Both the position numbers and the translations under genes were made by a program. DNA of 64,000 bases from Trametes villosa (lineage: Eukaryota; Basidiomycota; Agaricomycetes; Polyporales; Polyporaceae), in the NCBI GenBank assembly GCA_002964805.2, contig PUDQ02000084.1, forward strand, positions 682,001 through 746,000. The letters run 5' to 3'. Of this stretch, positions 42,504 through 55,083 are shown piece after piece. The first letter of the stretch is position 1, and every line of letters starts with the position of its first letter. Below the pieces are notes generated by a model. The model was not told where the DNA came from. It did no database searches and saw only the letters and a program-made list of their open reading frames with translations.

Positions 42504-44247
42504 TGGGAAAAGGGCTGGTTCGCTCGCTCGCGGGCGAGGAGGCTGATGTCGCGGTGGGCGCCTTGCGGGATCTGTGGGGATCTGCTGCGAGCGTCGATGG
42601 GCGAATCAGGACCGGGATCGGGCAGGAGAACGTTCTCCCTCCCATCGTCACCGCGAGCCATCAACAGAAACTATCACCAGTCTCCTTCCGTGGCGTCCGC
42701 CCTCCATCTAGATCCGCCGCCTCCTCCCAGTCCTTTATTCTCCCGCCTCCCAGCGCCCGCCCAGCCCGCCAAACGCCTCTCGTCAGGTCCACCCGGGCCC
42801 ACAATGGCCATCACTCCTCCCTGAGCCTCCGTTTGTCCGCGCAATCGAGCCGCCAAACACGAAAGGCACGCCTATCGCCCGACGCGCCATGTCCACACCG
42901 CGCACTCCATCCCGCAACCGCAACGGCTCCCGGCCAGCGCAGAGCCCAGGCGCCGCCCCGTCCGAACCATCTCCTTGGGCGGCGATGCCGCTCTCTGGAA
43001 AGCTAGGCCCAACAGAACAGAAACTAACGGCAAAAATTGGCTACTCGACCCTAGCCCCGGCGCTCCCGTCTTGCTTCCATTGGAACAGCACGGCGGGCGC
43101 CCGGGCAACTTGAACATGTTCCCACCGGTCGGTAACATAGCGCAGAACGGGCTAGCAGCCAAAGCGCGTTCGTCTGACTCTGAGCGCGGCCAACGCCCAC
43201 AGAGGGGCGGGGCACGGAGCGCACGGCGCAGCTCGGCAGTCGGGAGAGTCGAGCGGCCGTGACAGGCAGCTGCCAGTGCTAGGCTCGGTGAATGAACTGA
43301 ACGCAACTAGAGCCCGCCCCCGACACACGGCGTCGACGCTCGACGCACGATAGGATCCCGACGTCGCGTCCCCGCCCGCGCGCGCCGATCGCAGCGTCGA
43401 GCGTGCATAATGCATAATGACCGCGCTCGATAACGCACCGATCGCGCGGCCGACGCTCTGTTTATCCCCGCCTCACGTGTGGCAATATACGCCACTAAGT
43501 GGGCAGCAGCATGCGAGTGCGGGGGACCTGGGGCTCGCCGCGCCAGCGACGCCCGAGTCGCCGTTCAGAGCGGTTAGATTGAGGGCCTCTCCCGCGCGCC
43601 GCGCGCGTGGCCGCCACCACCCATCGCCCCGCCACCATGTAGCCTGTCGGCCCGCCTCGGCGACGATCAGCTTAATTTCTCGTCCAGCCCAGCGTCCTGA
43701 GTCCTCGCCATATACCGGCCGTCCAGGAACCGTTCGACATCCCGATGGCCTGTGAGGTACTCGCGTGGTCGATGCGCCTCGGTCGGAGTCGGTCGACGTG
43801 CTCGACGTCCCGCGCGCCGCGCCGCGCCGCCGCTGCCGCGCGCGATCCGCGGGAACCCCACAGAAAGTGGTGGCCAGCTGTGGCGCGAACGTGCCAAGCA
43901 CCTAGGCTGAGGCGGCCGGCAGGAACGCAGGCATCGATAGGTTCCGTCACCCGTGGACCGTCTGGAGCTCGAGTGGGTCGCGTCGCTGTCGGCCGGGCCT
44001 GCCAAACGTCTGACTGCGCAGAAGGCTGAGGAAGCGCAACGGGCCGTTTCTCTCGGAAAGACGAGCCTTACCAAACGCGTCTGCGCGACGGCGAAAGAAT
44101 AATTTAGACGGTATCCAATGCTACAGGGTGGTGCTGCGAGACCGGGGTAGTGAAACAGACATTGCGCGCGCGCGACGACGCAGACCGGCGGTATAGAAAG
44201 CGGCGTCCAGACTCGGGGAGATGCAAGGCGATAGCATCAGAATGGCT
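42504..44247. other. intergenic, 1.7 kb, nothing recognised
   Basis: The sequence is GC-rich, and its open frames are arginine/alanine-rich and overlap on both strands, which suggests chance openings. No domain, RNA gene or repeat was seen. Confidence 0.4.
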
Positions 44248-44750
44248 TCACGTCGCTCCTGGATCGTGCAAGACGGCAAGGAGATAGCGTTCGTCTGTTG
44301 GGGCGCACAATGCAGGGTTAGCGACCGAGGACCGCCGTTGTTCCTGAGGCGGCGACGAATGGCGCACCGGGCGAGATCATAATTTCGTGGCGCTTTGTCC
44401 TGATCCTCATGAATCGTATGTCATCCTGCGCCGCACGCGTAAACACACACGGCACGGACGGGGGATGCGGGGGCCGGACTCACGCCTTCGTTATGCCCGC
44501 CGCTCACGTCCTCCAAACCAACCTGCACGCTCTGCACTATCCTCGCTATCGCGCTCGCATACTTCTTGCCCTGCTCGCCCTCGAACACCACGCCGGAATG
44601 TCGGATGATTGTCACGGGCTGTCCTCTCGAGAGCAGCATATAGCCGAGGACAGAGCGGTGCGATGTGAGAAGCGTGAGGGTCTGCTCGAGCTCGGGAGGG
44701 GTAACATGGGGCTGGGGCGTCGAGGTCGAGGGCGCGTGTGGATCTGCCAT
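44248..44750 (-). CDS. roadblock/LC7 dynein light chain
   Basis: Three exons (44508-44750, 44368-44425, 44248-44294) with introns of 82 and 73 nt splice to 115 residues, about the family size. The protein has the roadblock pattern: LEQTLTLLTSHRSVLGYMLL, then KYASAIARIVQSVQVGLED, then IRFMRIRTKRHEIMISP and a final YLLAVLHDP strand. Family members dimerise on the dynein intermediate chain and help link cytoplasmic dynein to cargo on microtubules. An upstream in-frame opening exists (to 45119), but its low-complexity composition argues for the ATG at 44750 (MADPHAPSTS). Confidence 0.92.
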
Positions 44751-45803
44751 TGCCTGGGTCGCCAGCATCGAGGACGGTGGCAAGGAGCGCGAACACGACG
44801 GACGCGTCCACTCCCCGGCGCCTACGCGCTGCACGTGCTTACATAACCGCTCCTTTCCTGGCGACGCGCGTGGGCGTAGTCTCCGCCTCCTGGGTCCCTT
44901 CTGCACTCCGACTCGCTTTCCACCCGCATCCGACTCTGGGAAGGCCGACATGCTGCGCACCTCTCCTCTCGCGCTAGCCGTATCTCTGGATAGCGGGAAC
45001 TCTGAATGTATGTAGTCGTCCAGGGCCAGGAGGTGAGTACGCGCGCCGCCGCGTTTCTCACCGCTCGCTCTCATAGCTTCTAGCTTCAGAGCTCCGCTGC
45101 TAGCCCCCAAGCGTGCCATCTCCAGAGCGAGCTACCGCTCGCAAGCGCACCCGGCCTGACGTCGCATCTGTCGGACACAGTCCCACTCGGTCCTCGCGCC
45201 CGTCTGGTGCCCGTGATTAACCTATCGCAGTGCATTACGTCGACGAGGACCCTATCCCGCACGTCCCGCTGCCACCATCGATGTATGGTAGCGGTGGGCC
45301 CAACGCGGCTCGCGTCCATTGCTTCCAGCTCCCCGGTTCACCGCCCAGGAACTCGCTGCCCACGCCCGGCGCGCGCCGACGCGTTCAGGGCACGGTGCGC
45401 GCGACCCTGAGACGAACCACGTCTTCCGTTCCGATCGCCCCTCCGTACGGTGTTCAGCGGTCCCACTGCGGACGCGGCGCCCACGGAAGGCGGGACGCGA
45501 CTAGGCCCCGCGCCCTGTGAATGCGGATCCACAGCCTGTACGTCGGCTCGTCAGCGGGTCTCCACAACCCTACGCTACTCCGACACGCGAGCGCGTCCGA
45601 GGAGAACTTACCAGGACCTCGGTGAGTATCGGTCGCGTTTCAAAGACGTACGGGACGGCTCGGTGCATGGACGGAATAGCAAGGGTCGGCAAGCGAGCAG
45701 CGCGTCCGATTAGCAATTTACATACTAGAGCGTGTACAGTACAGTAAGTTAGCAAATATCAGTGTCCGTGAACGAACCCGTCGGTCATCCGCTCCTCTCT
45801 CCT
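44751..45803. other. intergenic, 1.1 kb
   Basis: This region holds the promoter of the roadblock gene on the minus strand and the 3' flank of the Yippee gene. Nothing further was recognised. Confidence 0.4.
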
Positions 45804-46517
45804 TCACCTCGGCTTCCAGAACGGCCCCCCGCCCTCCTCGTAGTCGTCCAGTGCGAGCTCGAGCCGTCGTGGGACGTTCGCCCGCTTCGGCACCGCCTGC
45901 ATGCTGCGCCGGCCCTGCGCGGCGCCCTTCGGGGGCGGCGCGGGCGCGGACGGTGTTCGTCGGTGCGTGGGGATATGCTGGTGCCCGTGCGGCTCTTCCT
46001 CGTCAATGCGTCCGAGCGGTGACGACTGCTGGCCGTCCGACAACCTCTCCTCCGCGCTCTCCTGCTCCTCCACGAGGTCCATCTCGACGATGTAGTGCCC
46101 CTCCTTCCACCGCTCCGGGCCGTCGTGCGCGCGGACGAACTTCCAGCCGAGGTATGATTCGCAGGTCTTGCAGATGAATTCTGAGATGGTATACGCGCCC
46201 GAATCCATGAGGAGGATGGACGGCGGATCTAGCATGACGTTCTTGCTGTGGGATCCGGACCGATAAGCAGCAGGTTCAGCAGAGATCGGGGAGCGAGACG
46301 TACGCGGTCGTAAACAAAGCAGCCTTGCCCGCGTGCCCTCGATATGCCTGCACACGGCCCCAGTCAGCACCCAGCTCGCGCAGCACCCTCATCCTAACCA
46401 GCAGGGATGGACACTTACCCTGGAGACCATCGTGCTCGTGTGTGCGATGCGGGTGTTGCACTCGCCGCAGAGGAGGAAGCGTGGGGGGCCAGCGCGTGCG
46501 GGGTCGATCGTGAGCAT
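45804..46517 (-). CDS. Yippee-domain zinc-binding protein
   Basis: Three exons (46419-46517, 46304-46347, 45804-46245) splice to 194 residues. The Yippee fold is recognisable: CGEC with CNTRIAHTSTM, then GHAGKAALFTTAKNV, ILLMDSGAYTISEFICKTC and YLGWKFVRAHDGPE. The two CXXC pairs (CGEC and CKTC) are the zinc ligands. EGHYIVEMDLV closes the domain. The C-terminal 75 residues are acidic, then basic, and probably disordered. Yippee proteins are conserved in eukaryotes and related in fold to Mis18 and cereblon. In human cells YPEL5 acts with the GID/CTLH ligase; the role here is unknown. Confidence 0.93.
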
Positions 46518-47341
46518 GGTGGACTCTGGCATGGCCGGCGTGTCAGGGTCCTGCATGGGCAGCTTTAGAGCGAAGGCGGAGGGAGAACAGAGGACTGGGA
46601 CTGGCGCCGTGCGCGTACCATGGGCGAGGGCAGCCAGCTTTTCCGACTTCGTTGTTTTCTCACCGCGCGGAGGACGGGCCCAGGCCAGCGGTACGCTCGC
46701 CCATCATTTTCCCATGTTTTGCGCACTGCAAGCTTATAGATTGAACCTACCCGCGCCCCACTGCCAGATGCCCGCGCCGCGCTGCCTGCTTCTGCGCATT
46801 GCCTGCGAGGCGGTAAGCTTGTCGACTGCCTGTTGCGCGATGCATAGAGACGTGCCGCTGCGAGTGAACAGAGATGCACCGCTTGGAGGGATCAGGGGGG
46901 TGATGCGCCTTCCGCCGTCGGCTTCACCTAAATGCTGTGCCCCGGGCCCTTTATGGGCATATCGCCCAAAAATAACCCCTCCCGAACTCGGTGCGCGCAA
47001 ACGCAGCTGTGGACTCGGACTCGGGCGCGGACGCTGCCATCTGCTTTTTGCCTCGCGCCGCTCTCACACCCGCGCCAGCGCACCCGCTGCGCATGCGCTG
47101 GCGGAGATGACGAAGCGGAGCAGCGACTTCCGCATCTGCCCCGCGGTGCGCACGCCTCGGGACGGGGTGTGAACGCGAACCACGACGCCTGCCTGAACCG
47201 GCACCCCCACCCCCGGCCGATCGAGATGCAGCGCGGATAGCGCCCCGCACTCGCACTTATCTCGTCCTCTCAGCCCCCGAGCCTCCGCGCCAGTTCCAGT
47301 GCCTTGCCCGACACAAGCTCGCAAGCCCACGCCAGCCCCAG
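46518..47341. promoter_or_regulatory. divergent promoter region of Yippee and allantoinase genes
   Basis: These 824 bp separate two opposing starts. A weak AT-rich element (CCCAAAAATAACCCC) lies near 46966-46980. No classical TATA box was identified. Confidence 0.35.
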
Positions 47342-49056
47342 ATGACTCGCCTGCGCGCCTTCGTCGGCGAAAACGTCGTGCTCAGCGATGGGCACCCACG
47401 GCCTGCCACCGTGATAGCAGATGTGGATGCCGGAAAGATCGTTGATATCATCGAAGAACGCACCCCGCGCAGCAGCCTCCCCAGCATCATCGACGATGCC
47501 GACTACATCGATGCGGGGACCAGCTACATCCTCCCGGGTCTCGTGGAGTGAGTGCAAATCGCCTTCCGGGCCCTAGCGCCTCGGGCGGAATACCAGTACC
47601 CAGGATGACACCCGTTCCAGTGCACATGTTCATCTGAACGAGCCCGGTCGCACCGACTGGGAAGGCTTTTGGACAGGGACGCGTGCCGCCGCATCTGGAG
47701 GCGTCACCACCCTCGTCGACATGCCGCTCAACTCGATTCCGCCCACCACGACCGTCGCAAACCTCGCCGCGAAGCGCACGGTCGCGCGCGGCCAGTGCTG
47801 GGCCGACGTCGCCTTCTGGGGCGGCGTCATCCCGGGCAACCAAGTATGTCCCCCCGCTCTCACCCCCCCGCTCCCGCTCCCGAGGGTGTGTATGCTCATG
47901 CCGCGCGTGCGACAGGCCCACCTAAAGCCGCTCGTCGACGCCGGCGTCAAAGGCTTCAAGTGCTTCCTCATCGAGAGCGGCGTCGACGTATGTACCTCGC
48001 GCTACCGCCTCTGTGTCTCAGGGACCCCTGCTCAAAATACTGCAGGAGTTCCCATGCGTCGCCGAATCCGACCTCCGTGGCGCGATGGATGAATTGAAGG
48101 TCTGGCTATCTCTCCATCGCGCCCACTCTCGGTAGCTTGATACACACTCTTCCCAGGACACCCCGACTGTGCTCTGCTTCCACGCGGAGCTCGAGCAGGC
48201 ACCGACCTCCGCCCCTGCTTCCGAGCCGGCGGACCCGACACTCTACTCAACCTTCCTCGCCTCACGCCCGCAGGATCTCGAGGTCGCCGCAATCGCGCTC
48301 ATCACGCGCCTGCACGCAGAGTACCCCTCGCTACGGCTGCACATCGTGCACCTCTCCGCGTCCGCCGCGCTCCCGCTCGTGCGCACCGCGAAGGCGGCAG
48401 GGCTCCCGCTCACCGTCGAGACGTGCTTCCACTACCTCACGCTCTCCGCGCAGCACATCCCGCACGGGCGCCCCGAGTTCAAGTGCTGCCCGCCCGTGCG
48501 CGAGGAGGGCAACCGCGCCGCGCTGTGGGATGCGCTCCTCGACGGCACGATCGACTGCGTCGTGAGCGACCACAGCCCGTGCGTCGCGTCGCTCAAGAAG
48601 ATCGACGAGGGCGACATCATGGGCGCGTGGGGCGGGATCAGCACCCTCGGGCTCGGGCTGAGCCTGATCTGGACGGAGGCGCGGAAACGGGGTGTGGGCA
48701 TCGACAGGATCGTGGCCTGGCTGTGCGTGAAGACGGCGAAGCACGCCGGCCTGGCGGATCGGAAAGGGCAGCTCACGGTCGGGTATGACGCGGACCTGGT
48801 CATCTGGAGTCCCGACGCAGAGACGAAGGTCCGTCACTCACAGCCAATGGCACGCGCTTGATAAGCGCAGCATCTGCTAAACGGGGTTTGCGCGCAGGTT
48901 ACGAAGGAGCTGCTCAACTTCAAAAACAAGCTCACGCCATACGAGGGCCTCACGCTCCGCGGCAAGGTCGAGAAGACGTTCCTGCGCGGCCGGCTCGTCT
49001 ACGACGGCGCGGCAGAAGGCTTCACCGGCCTGGAACCCATAGGGGAACTCCTATAG
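47342..49056 (+). CDS. DAL1: allantoinase
   Basis: Six exons (47342-47547, 47621-47843, 47916-47987, 48046-48099, 48157-48828, 48898-49056) splice to 461 residues, the usual size. Cyclic amidohydrolase metal-site motifs are in order: HVHLNEPG, the carbamylated-lysine region [27 protein letters not shown] and [28 protein letters not shown] and SIPPTTT are characteristic of allantoinase rather than dihydropyrimidinase or dihydroorotase. The enzyme opens allantoin to allantoate in purine catabolism, allowing growth on purine nitrogen. No other purine-degradation gene lies nearby, so the pathway is not clustered here. In fungi this step is usually controlled by nitrogen availability. Confidence 0.94.
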
Positions 49057-49986
49057 CGTAGTCTATCTCCCCAAGTAAATCTCGCGATCCCTGAGCGGCA
49101 TGCATGAGGATCTGCCACAGTTTCTCATGGGACGTCGGTCGTCAAGCAACGCGGACTGACAGCTTCGGGGTGAGCTGCACTTATCTCGCAGGAAGGGAGC
49201 GTCCGCCTGAAAGGATGTCATGCACCAATTTGACATGGGAATCCGGAGACGGACTGTACACGCTCGTGCAAGTCCGGAGGGTCCGTCATATGGCGCTGCA
49301 CGTAAATCGCTCGGCGGGAGCCCATGAATAGCGACAAGGCATGTGTTGGCCTGTTCAGGGTAGCCTCCTTCCGGGGGACTCGGAGTGAATCTGCGGTAAT
49401 GTATGGCAATTGAGCAGACGTGGTTCTCGGAGATACTTAGCTCGCTGCTGAGGATACTGTATTGCGCGTAGCGATTCAGACTTCGCCTTCTTCTATCAAT
49501 GTATTCCTTGATTGTCAAAAGTACATCTACCAGAATACCCAGCCGATCAACATTTTGTCGTCAAGCAGTGATATCATAGAGCGGGTTGCCTCACGAGCTT
49601 CAGTCCGAGGTTCACCGACCTCGGGATTGCTCGAGAGTCAGAGCCCCGTTTCCCCTGCGCGACAGAGATCAACTTCGGCAAGGTGAAGACGCATACTACT
49701 AAGCTGGATCCTTGAGTGGACGTAGCATGACCAGACGCGTGTCGGGATATACAGGGAGAATCATGTGATCGTGTCTCATTAGCACGACGCGTCCCCGCCC
49801 CCTTGTAACTAGGCGCGAGTTTAGAATGGCTGACATGTACGTAACGCGTGGTACGCGTTAGAGCAGGCGAGAATGCTGGAGAAGAATCGAGCCTATACAA
49901 TACAACATCAGAGCACAACAAAACTAATAAACAGGATACGATGTAGCAATGGGCGAGACGGTGCCCAACCAGGACCTCAAGCGCGA
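49057..49986. other. intergenic between convergent genes
   Basis: This is the 3' side of allantoinase and of condensin subunit 3. AT content rises near 49500-49560. Nothing coding was recognised. Confidence 0.4.
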
Positions 49987-52900
49987 CTAGAGGATGTCCT
50001 CGACCTCATCCGCCTCTTCATCCTCCGACGAGTCCATGATGCTGTCCTTGGTGATGTCACCCTCGAGCAAGTCGTCGATGTCTGCGTCGATCTGCGCAGC
50101 CTGCTTCGCTCGGGACGACTTGGGCGCTGGCGCTCTGCACATACTACAATCAGCACTCGCACGACAAGAACGAAGACGGAGTCGCCTCACCGTCTCGCAC
50201 CGGTCGGCTTCTTGGCTACAGGGGTCGCCTCCACGTCGTCTTCATCCTCATCCTCGTCCTCGTCTTCGTCATCGGAGCTGATCTCGATCGGCTGCTGGAA
50301 CGCTTTGGTCACCGCCTTCTTGGACTTCTCGGCCCTGCGAGGTCCTATCAGCATCCCTTTGACGATATTGACGAACGTGAAACAACTTACGCAGACCGCT
50401 TAGGCACAGCACGCGTCGGCGCAGGAGCAGGGGATGCCCTCGACGTCTCCGTGCGCGCATCGTCCTCATCCGAATCATCGTCCGAGTGCGACACGCGGCG
50501 ACGTCTGGTCAAGCACCGATCAGTTCAGTTCACATTTCCTACAGCCAGGCGCAATACGCACTTCGCCTTGCCCTTCCCGCGCGGCGACGGCGGCGGGCTG
50601 CGGTCGCCCGACGTCGCCGCGCTCGTCGTCGTCTCCGTGGCCACGCTCAGCGAGCGCCGCTTCCGGCCCTTCTTCGGTGCCTCGTCCTCGTCGTCGAAGT
50701 CGGGGATGATGTCGTCCAGGAACTCGAACAGCTCGCGCAGCTCCTCGAGCGCGCGGAACTCGTCCTCGCTGAAGTTCTCCAGCTGCCGCTCGTACTTCTT
50801 CGACAGCGCGGCGTCGAACTTCGCCAGCGCGTTCTTCGCCGCCGTGTCCTTCGGCGGGCGCCGCTGCACGTTCTCGCGCGTCAACATCATGGACGACGCA
50901 TGGTCTTGAGGGAGGCGAGCACTCACAGAGCGGAGGTTTGTCAGGAGGAGCTTGAGAATGCGGACTTTGTCGTCGTCTGCTTCGTCGGGCAGGTAGAGCT
51001 TCCCGAGCATCTGGCACAACGCCTTCTTGTCCTCCTCTGCATCACGCGCGCCGAGTTAGCGTACTGCGGCCATCGTGCGATGGGGGGGGGGTAGGCTTAC
51101 TGTCGTAGTCGGCGCTGAACAGTGCCTTAATTACATCGGTCGCGAGGTCGAGGTGGATCGGGTCCTTCTCGCTGTCCTTCCGCAGTCCCTTCGCCGCCTC
51201 CCTGGAATGCGTGAACGATCAGCGCAAGTAGGGTTATCCATATGGAAGGCGACGCACGCAGCGCGAAGAGGGTCCGTCCAGTCGACAAACATCAGTGCAA
51301 CCTGCGCAGGCGTTACCATATCCTCGTCGCCGTCCCAGTCGCGGTATGCTACCGTAAGGCGCTCATACAGCGGGACGAAGATCTGTGCAGGAGATGATTA
51401 TAGCACGCCAGGGTTAGACAATATACCAGAGTATGACGTGAGGAACGTACCTTGCGCATCCGCTGCTGGTTCGCCGGCGAAGAGTACGCATAAACCGGGA
51501 AGAAATACGACAGGCACTGGCGCAGCTCCTGGTTCGCCGCCGTCTCGGGCGAGATGAACGTGAGCACGAGCGTCTGCAGCACGCGCTCGTCCGCGACCAT
51601 GCCCGCGAGCATGAGCTTCGCGATGCCGACGACGAGCAGCGCCTGCACGCGCTCCGCCTCCTCCGCCTCGAGCAGCTGCAGCAGGAACTCGACGATCTTC
51701 GGCCCGTTCGCGCTCCCCGCGCCGAGGAACGCGCCCTCGTGCACCATGAGGATGTCGAAGATGATCTGCAGCACGCGCACCTTCAGCACCTCTGGCGCGG
51801 ACTGCACCTGGCTCAGGAACAGCTGGAACGAGCTCAGTGCCATGCGCTGCGCGAGGGAAGGGTTAGAGTGATCTGGCAGGTGTGATGGGAGCAGACGTAC
51901 GCGCGCGATGAGGCAGCAGAGCCCCAAGCTGATCAGGCCCTTCTCGCGGAGCGCCATCTCGCGCCGCTTCACGGCGGGGATGATAAGCTCGCCGAGGATA
52001 CCCTCCAGCGTGGAGTTCTCCTCAAAGGTCTGCGAAGCGTCCTGTCAGCAACGTGCCGAGTGCAAACGTAAAGAAAGCCCTACTCCGTTCACGCGCTCCA
52101 GCATCCCGATACAGAGCGCCAGGCACCTGAGGTCCACAGCGTCCGCGCGTGCCTTCTCCTCCGGTGACATCTCCGCCACAGGCTTCGGCAGGTGCGCGAC
52201 CCTCGCAGGCCTCCTCGGCGAGCCCATCTCCGTTTCCGCGTCGTCCATATCACCCTTCGTCGCGTCAGGCTCCGGCTCACTGGGGTCCCGTAGCTCGTGC
52301 ACGACCTCCACCACAACACGAATCAAATCGCGCTCGTTCGGCGACAGCACGCGGAGCACGTCCAGGCAGCGCGCAAGGAGCGCCTCGGGCAGTATGTCCT
52401 GCGATAGCATGCCCTGCACGAGCTGGAACATCTTCCTCCGCCCGATCTCGTCACCGTAGTCGAGGTTCACCGCGAGCCGGAGCAGCTCCCCAATCGCGAA
52501 CTCACGGTCGAGGCGCGCCTCCTCGCGCCGCGCACGCTCGTCTTCGTCGTCCGCGTCTAGTCCGGACTCGGCGCGCGCGACGTCCTCCTCGACGTGTTGC
52601 ACGAGCGCATTGTACGCGTCCTGGATCCGGAACGCCATCGCGGTCACAACGGGCAGCGTCGTGTCCATCTTGTGCGCGTCTGTCTTCGCGATGCACTTGT
52701 CGATGAACACGCGCGCAAGGAAGGCGCGCTCGGGGGTGATCAGGGACCAGTAGTCGTCTGTTTAGTGTCAGCTTGCCAGCCTCGTTTAACGCCGGGGGGT
52801 CCGTACCTGGGAACTCGATGTGCTCGTAGATGTCCATACGAACCTCCAGCACGTTCGACAAAGCGTCCTCGGCTATTGTGTCTTCCGTCAAGTCGAATAG

Positions 52901-54844
52901 CTTCAGGAACGCGACCATGTCCTCGATGACGTCTTCTGACTTGATTGCCTCCTTCTTCACCCCGTCTGACCGCACGACGTCGACCCACGCGCCCAGCAGA
53001 TTCCGCGCGGCAGCCTTGACCGACTCCTCACGGTCCCCAAGACCATTCCGCACGATCATCTCGCGCTGAGCAATAGTGAGCGCGCGAGGGTGAGTAAACC
53101 CAACAGTCGACGCGGGGCCGCGGTCAGTTGGCAGACAGTACTTCTCGAGCACGTTGGTATAGACCAGCTTCCGGATGGCCGGGTCGATGTCTCGGGAGCG
53201 CGCAAGCAGTGCTGACAGCGTATGAGGGTTTGGAGGGATGTTGGCTACAGCGGCACGACGAACATCGCTATCCAGGAGTTAGTAGACTTCATCTGGTCAA
53301 CAAAGAGAAACGTACGATGAACTGTCGTGTGCCATAGCGTCGAGAATAGTATCGAGGATGCTTGGCTCGCCCTCCCCGAGCTCGGATGGGTCCTCAGAGT
53401 AGGACAGTCTCGTCAGTGCAATGATGGCCTGTGTGCGGACGGTGGGCTCCTTGTCCCGGAGGCGGTCAAGGAGGGTGGCTCGGAGGTTGGTGTATAGGTC
53501 CTCGCTGTGCAACGAGTTAGTGGCGCTTCGATGTATCGGAAGAGCGACATACTCGATTTCGCCGAGGTGGGAGATAGTGTCGGCTATACACTGGATAACG
53601 CGGAAGCGGACGACCTTGTCCTTGGCTGTGCAGCCCTTGAGGAGGAAGTGGACGAGATGAGAGAGGAAGCGCTCCGAAGTGGTATCCTCGTCTTCGTCGA
53701 GGCCATTCTTCTTTCGATCTTCTACATCTAGAGTGAGAATAGGTAAGGGGAGACCCGCAACGGAGGTAGACACAGGACCCGGAATGGACTACGATTAGTG
53801 CTACAAACCCGTATGTGGGAAGACTAGATGCCCAACGGACGTCAATCTATACCGGCCACAACATAGATGTATCTTCTATACCACAAGAGGCGGATGTTTA
53901 GTGCTTGTTGTCCGCATGCACTCTCCACTTAAGCATCCACCTCGGCGGCGGCCTCCCATGCGCAACGCACCCGCGGAGTGGCGGCAAGCTAGTGGACACC
54001 ACCCATGCGGTCAACTCAAGCTCGGAAACGCTAACTGGCTCGTCACGGTGGACACTCCAGAGGAGAGCGTATACTAAGATGGTGGAAGTAGAAGTGGCGC
54101 AGTGGAAGTGGGAGTGCGGGCCCAGTATAGGTGGACATGACCGCCGAGGCGGAGGCGTCCACCTCGTCTACGCTCGTGTCCACGACGGCGCCGTTATCTT
54201 CCCCAGTTACGCCCGCATCGTTCACGTCTGCGCGATCTTGGCGCCTGCACCCGCATCGTAGGTCATGCATGCGCCCTCTGCCTTGTCCATGTGCGTGTTG
54301 GCGTCGCCCTCATGCACACGCCCGCCGCAAGTATTTGGTACGCGCGCCCACTACGCGGTCCTCTGCGTCGCCACCTCGTCTTGACCGCGCTGCCCATTGA
54401 AGTGAAAATGGAAGTGTGCAGGTGGGTGGGAGTGGGATTCCGACTCGGCGGTGCGTAGATCCACTTCCACCAGTTTTGGAGAGTCCCCATTTTCGCACCA
54501 CGAGGTAATTATGAAGAAGTAGACGTACTCTTCTCCGTGATGAACTTGGTATAGCCTGCGATGAACTTGACGGTCCTGTCCGCGACGGAGGTGCCCTTCT
54601 TGAGGGGCAAGACGCGCATAAGCATGTCGTGGAAGACATCTTCGAAGGTGCGTTCTCCGGTGAGTTTGAGGCTCTTTCCGTTCTGGACGTCCTCGGTAAT
54701 GGCGGCAGCTTCGGAATGTAGTTTGTAGAGAGCAACGAAGTTCTTCTGGTGGTTTGCGGCGGTAGTCTGAGCCTGGTCGAATATCTTTGGTAGCGCGTTC
54801 TTCAGAGAGTCAAGATCGAAAGGAGCAGGCGTGCGTGCGGGCAT
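49987..54844 (-). CDS. condensin complex subunit 3 (Cnd3/CAP-G)
   Basis: This is a long multi-exon gene of about 14 exons encoding roughly 1,100 residues. The N-terminus (54529-54844) reads ALPKIFDQAQTTAANHQKNF and continues RTVKFIAGYTKFITEK, joining across an 807-nt intron (53722-54528) to DRKKNGLDEDED and LVHFLLKGCTAKDKVVRFRV. HEAT repeats follow throughout (for example TVRTQAIIALTRLSYSEDP and IDPAIRKLVYTNVLEKYC). A Cnd3 C-terminal domain contains ALREKGLISLGLCCLIAR and VADERVLQTLVLTFISPE. The tail is acidic and Ser-rich with nuclear-type basic patches and ends DSSEDEEADEVEDIL. The subunit binds the kleisin Cnd2/Barren and DNA in condensin I, needed for mitotic chromosome compaction. Internal exon borders after the second are approximate. 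Confidence 0.93.
53722..54528 (-). other. unusually long intron in condensin subunit 3
   Basis: The donor GTACGT and acceptor TGTAG give a phase-1 join that restores the expected protein sequence. At 807 nt it is more than ten times the usual intron here. It contains short GGAAGTGG-type purine-rich direct repeats near 54085-54115 and 54405-54430, and a 90-codon plus-strand opening from 54131 of unclear meaning. Confidence 0.7.
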
Positions 54845-55083
54845 GATGCCCTAGACTGAGAGGGAGTAGGAGGAGAAGGAGGAGGAGAGACGCGAACCAC
54901 AAAGTCCAGTCGCGTCGCGCGGTTGAGCGTGACGCCGGGATCACGTGAACGCGACCGCGTGACGGGCCGCGTGACTGCCGCGAGCCCACCGCGTTTTGGG
55001 GGAAGCAGCCTCAGCCACAGCAGCTCGCAGGATGCAGTCGATCTCTACGCTTGGCTTCGCCTCTCCTTCGTCACTACCCCGAC
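54845..55083. promoter_or_regulatory. divergent promoter of condensin subunit 3 and RING gene
   Basis: The opposing start codons lie 239 bp apart. The condensin side holds a run of GGAG/GAGG repeats. A shared bidirectional promoter is likely; no TATA box was seen. Confidence 0.5.

Noticed and set aside
47988..48021. 34-nt intron in allantoinase
   Set aside because: A later acceptor at 48045 gives a normal 58-nt intron and the smooth junction ESGVDEFP. The shorter choice would add extra residues at this join.
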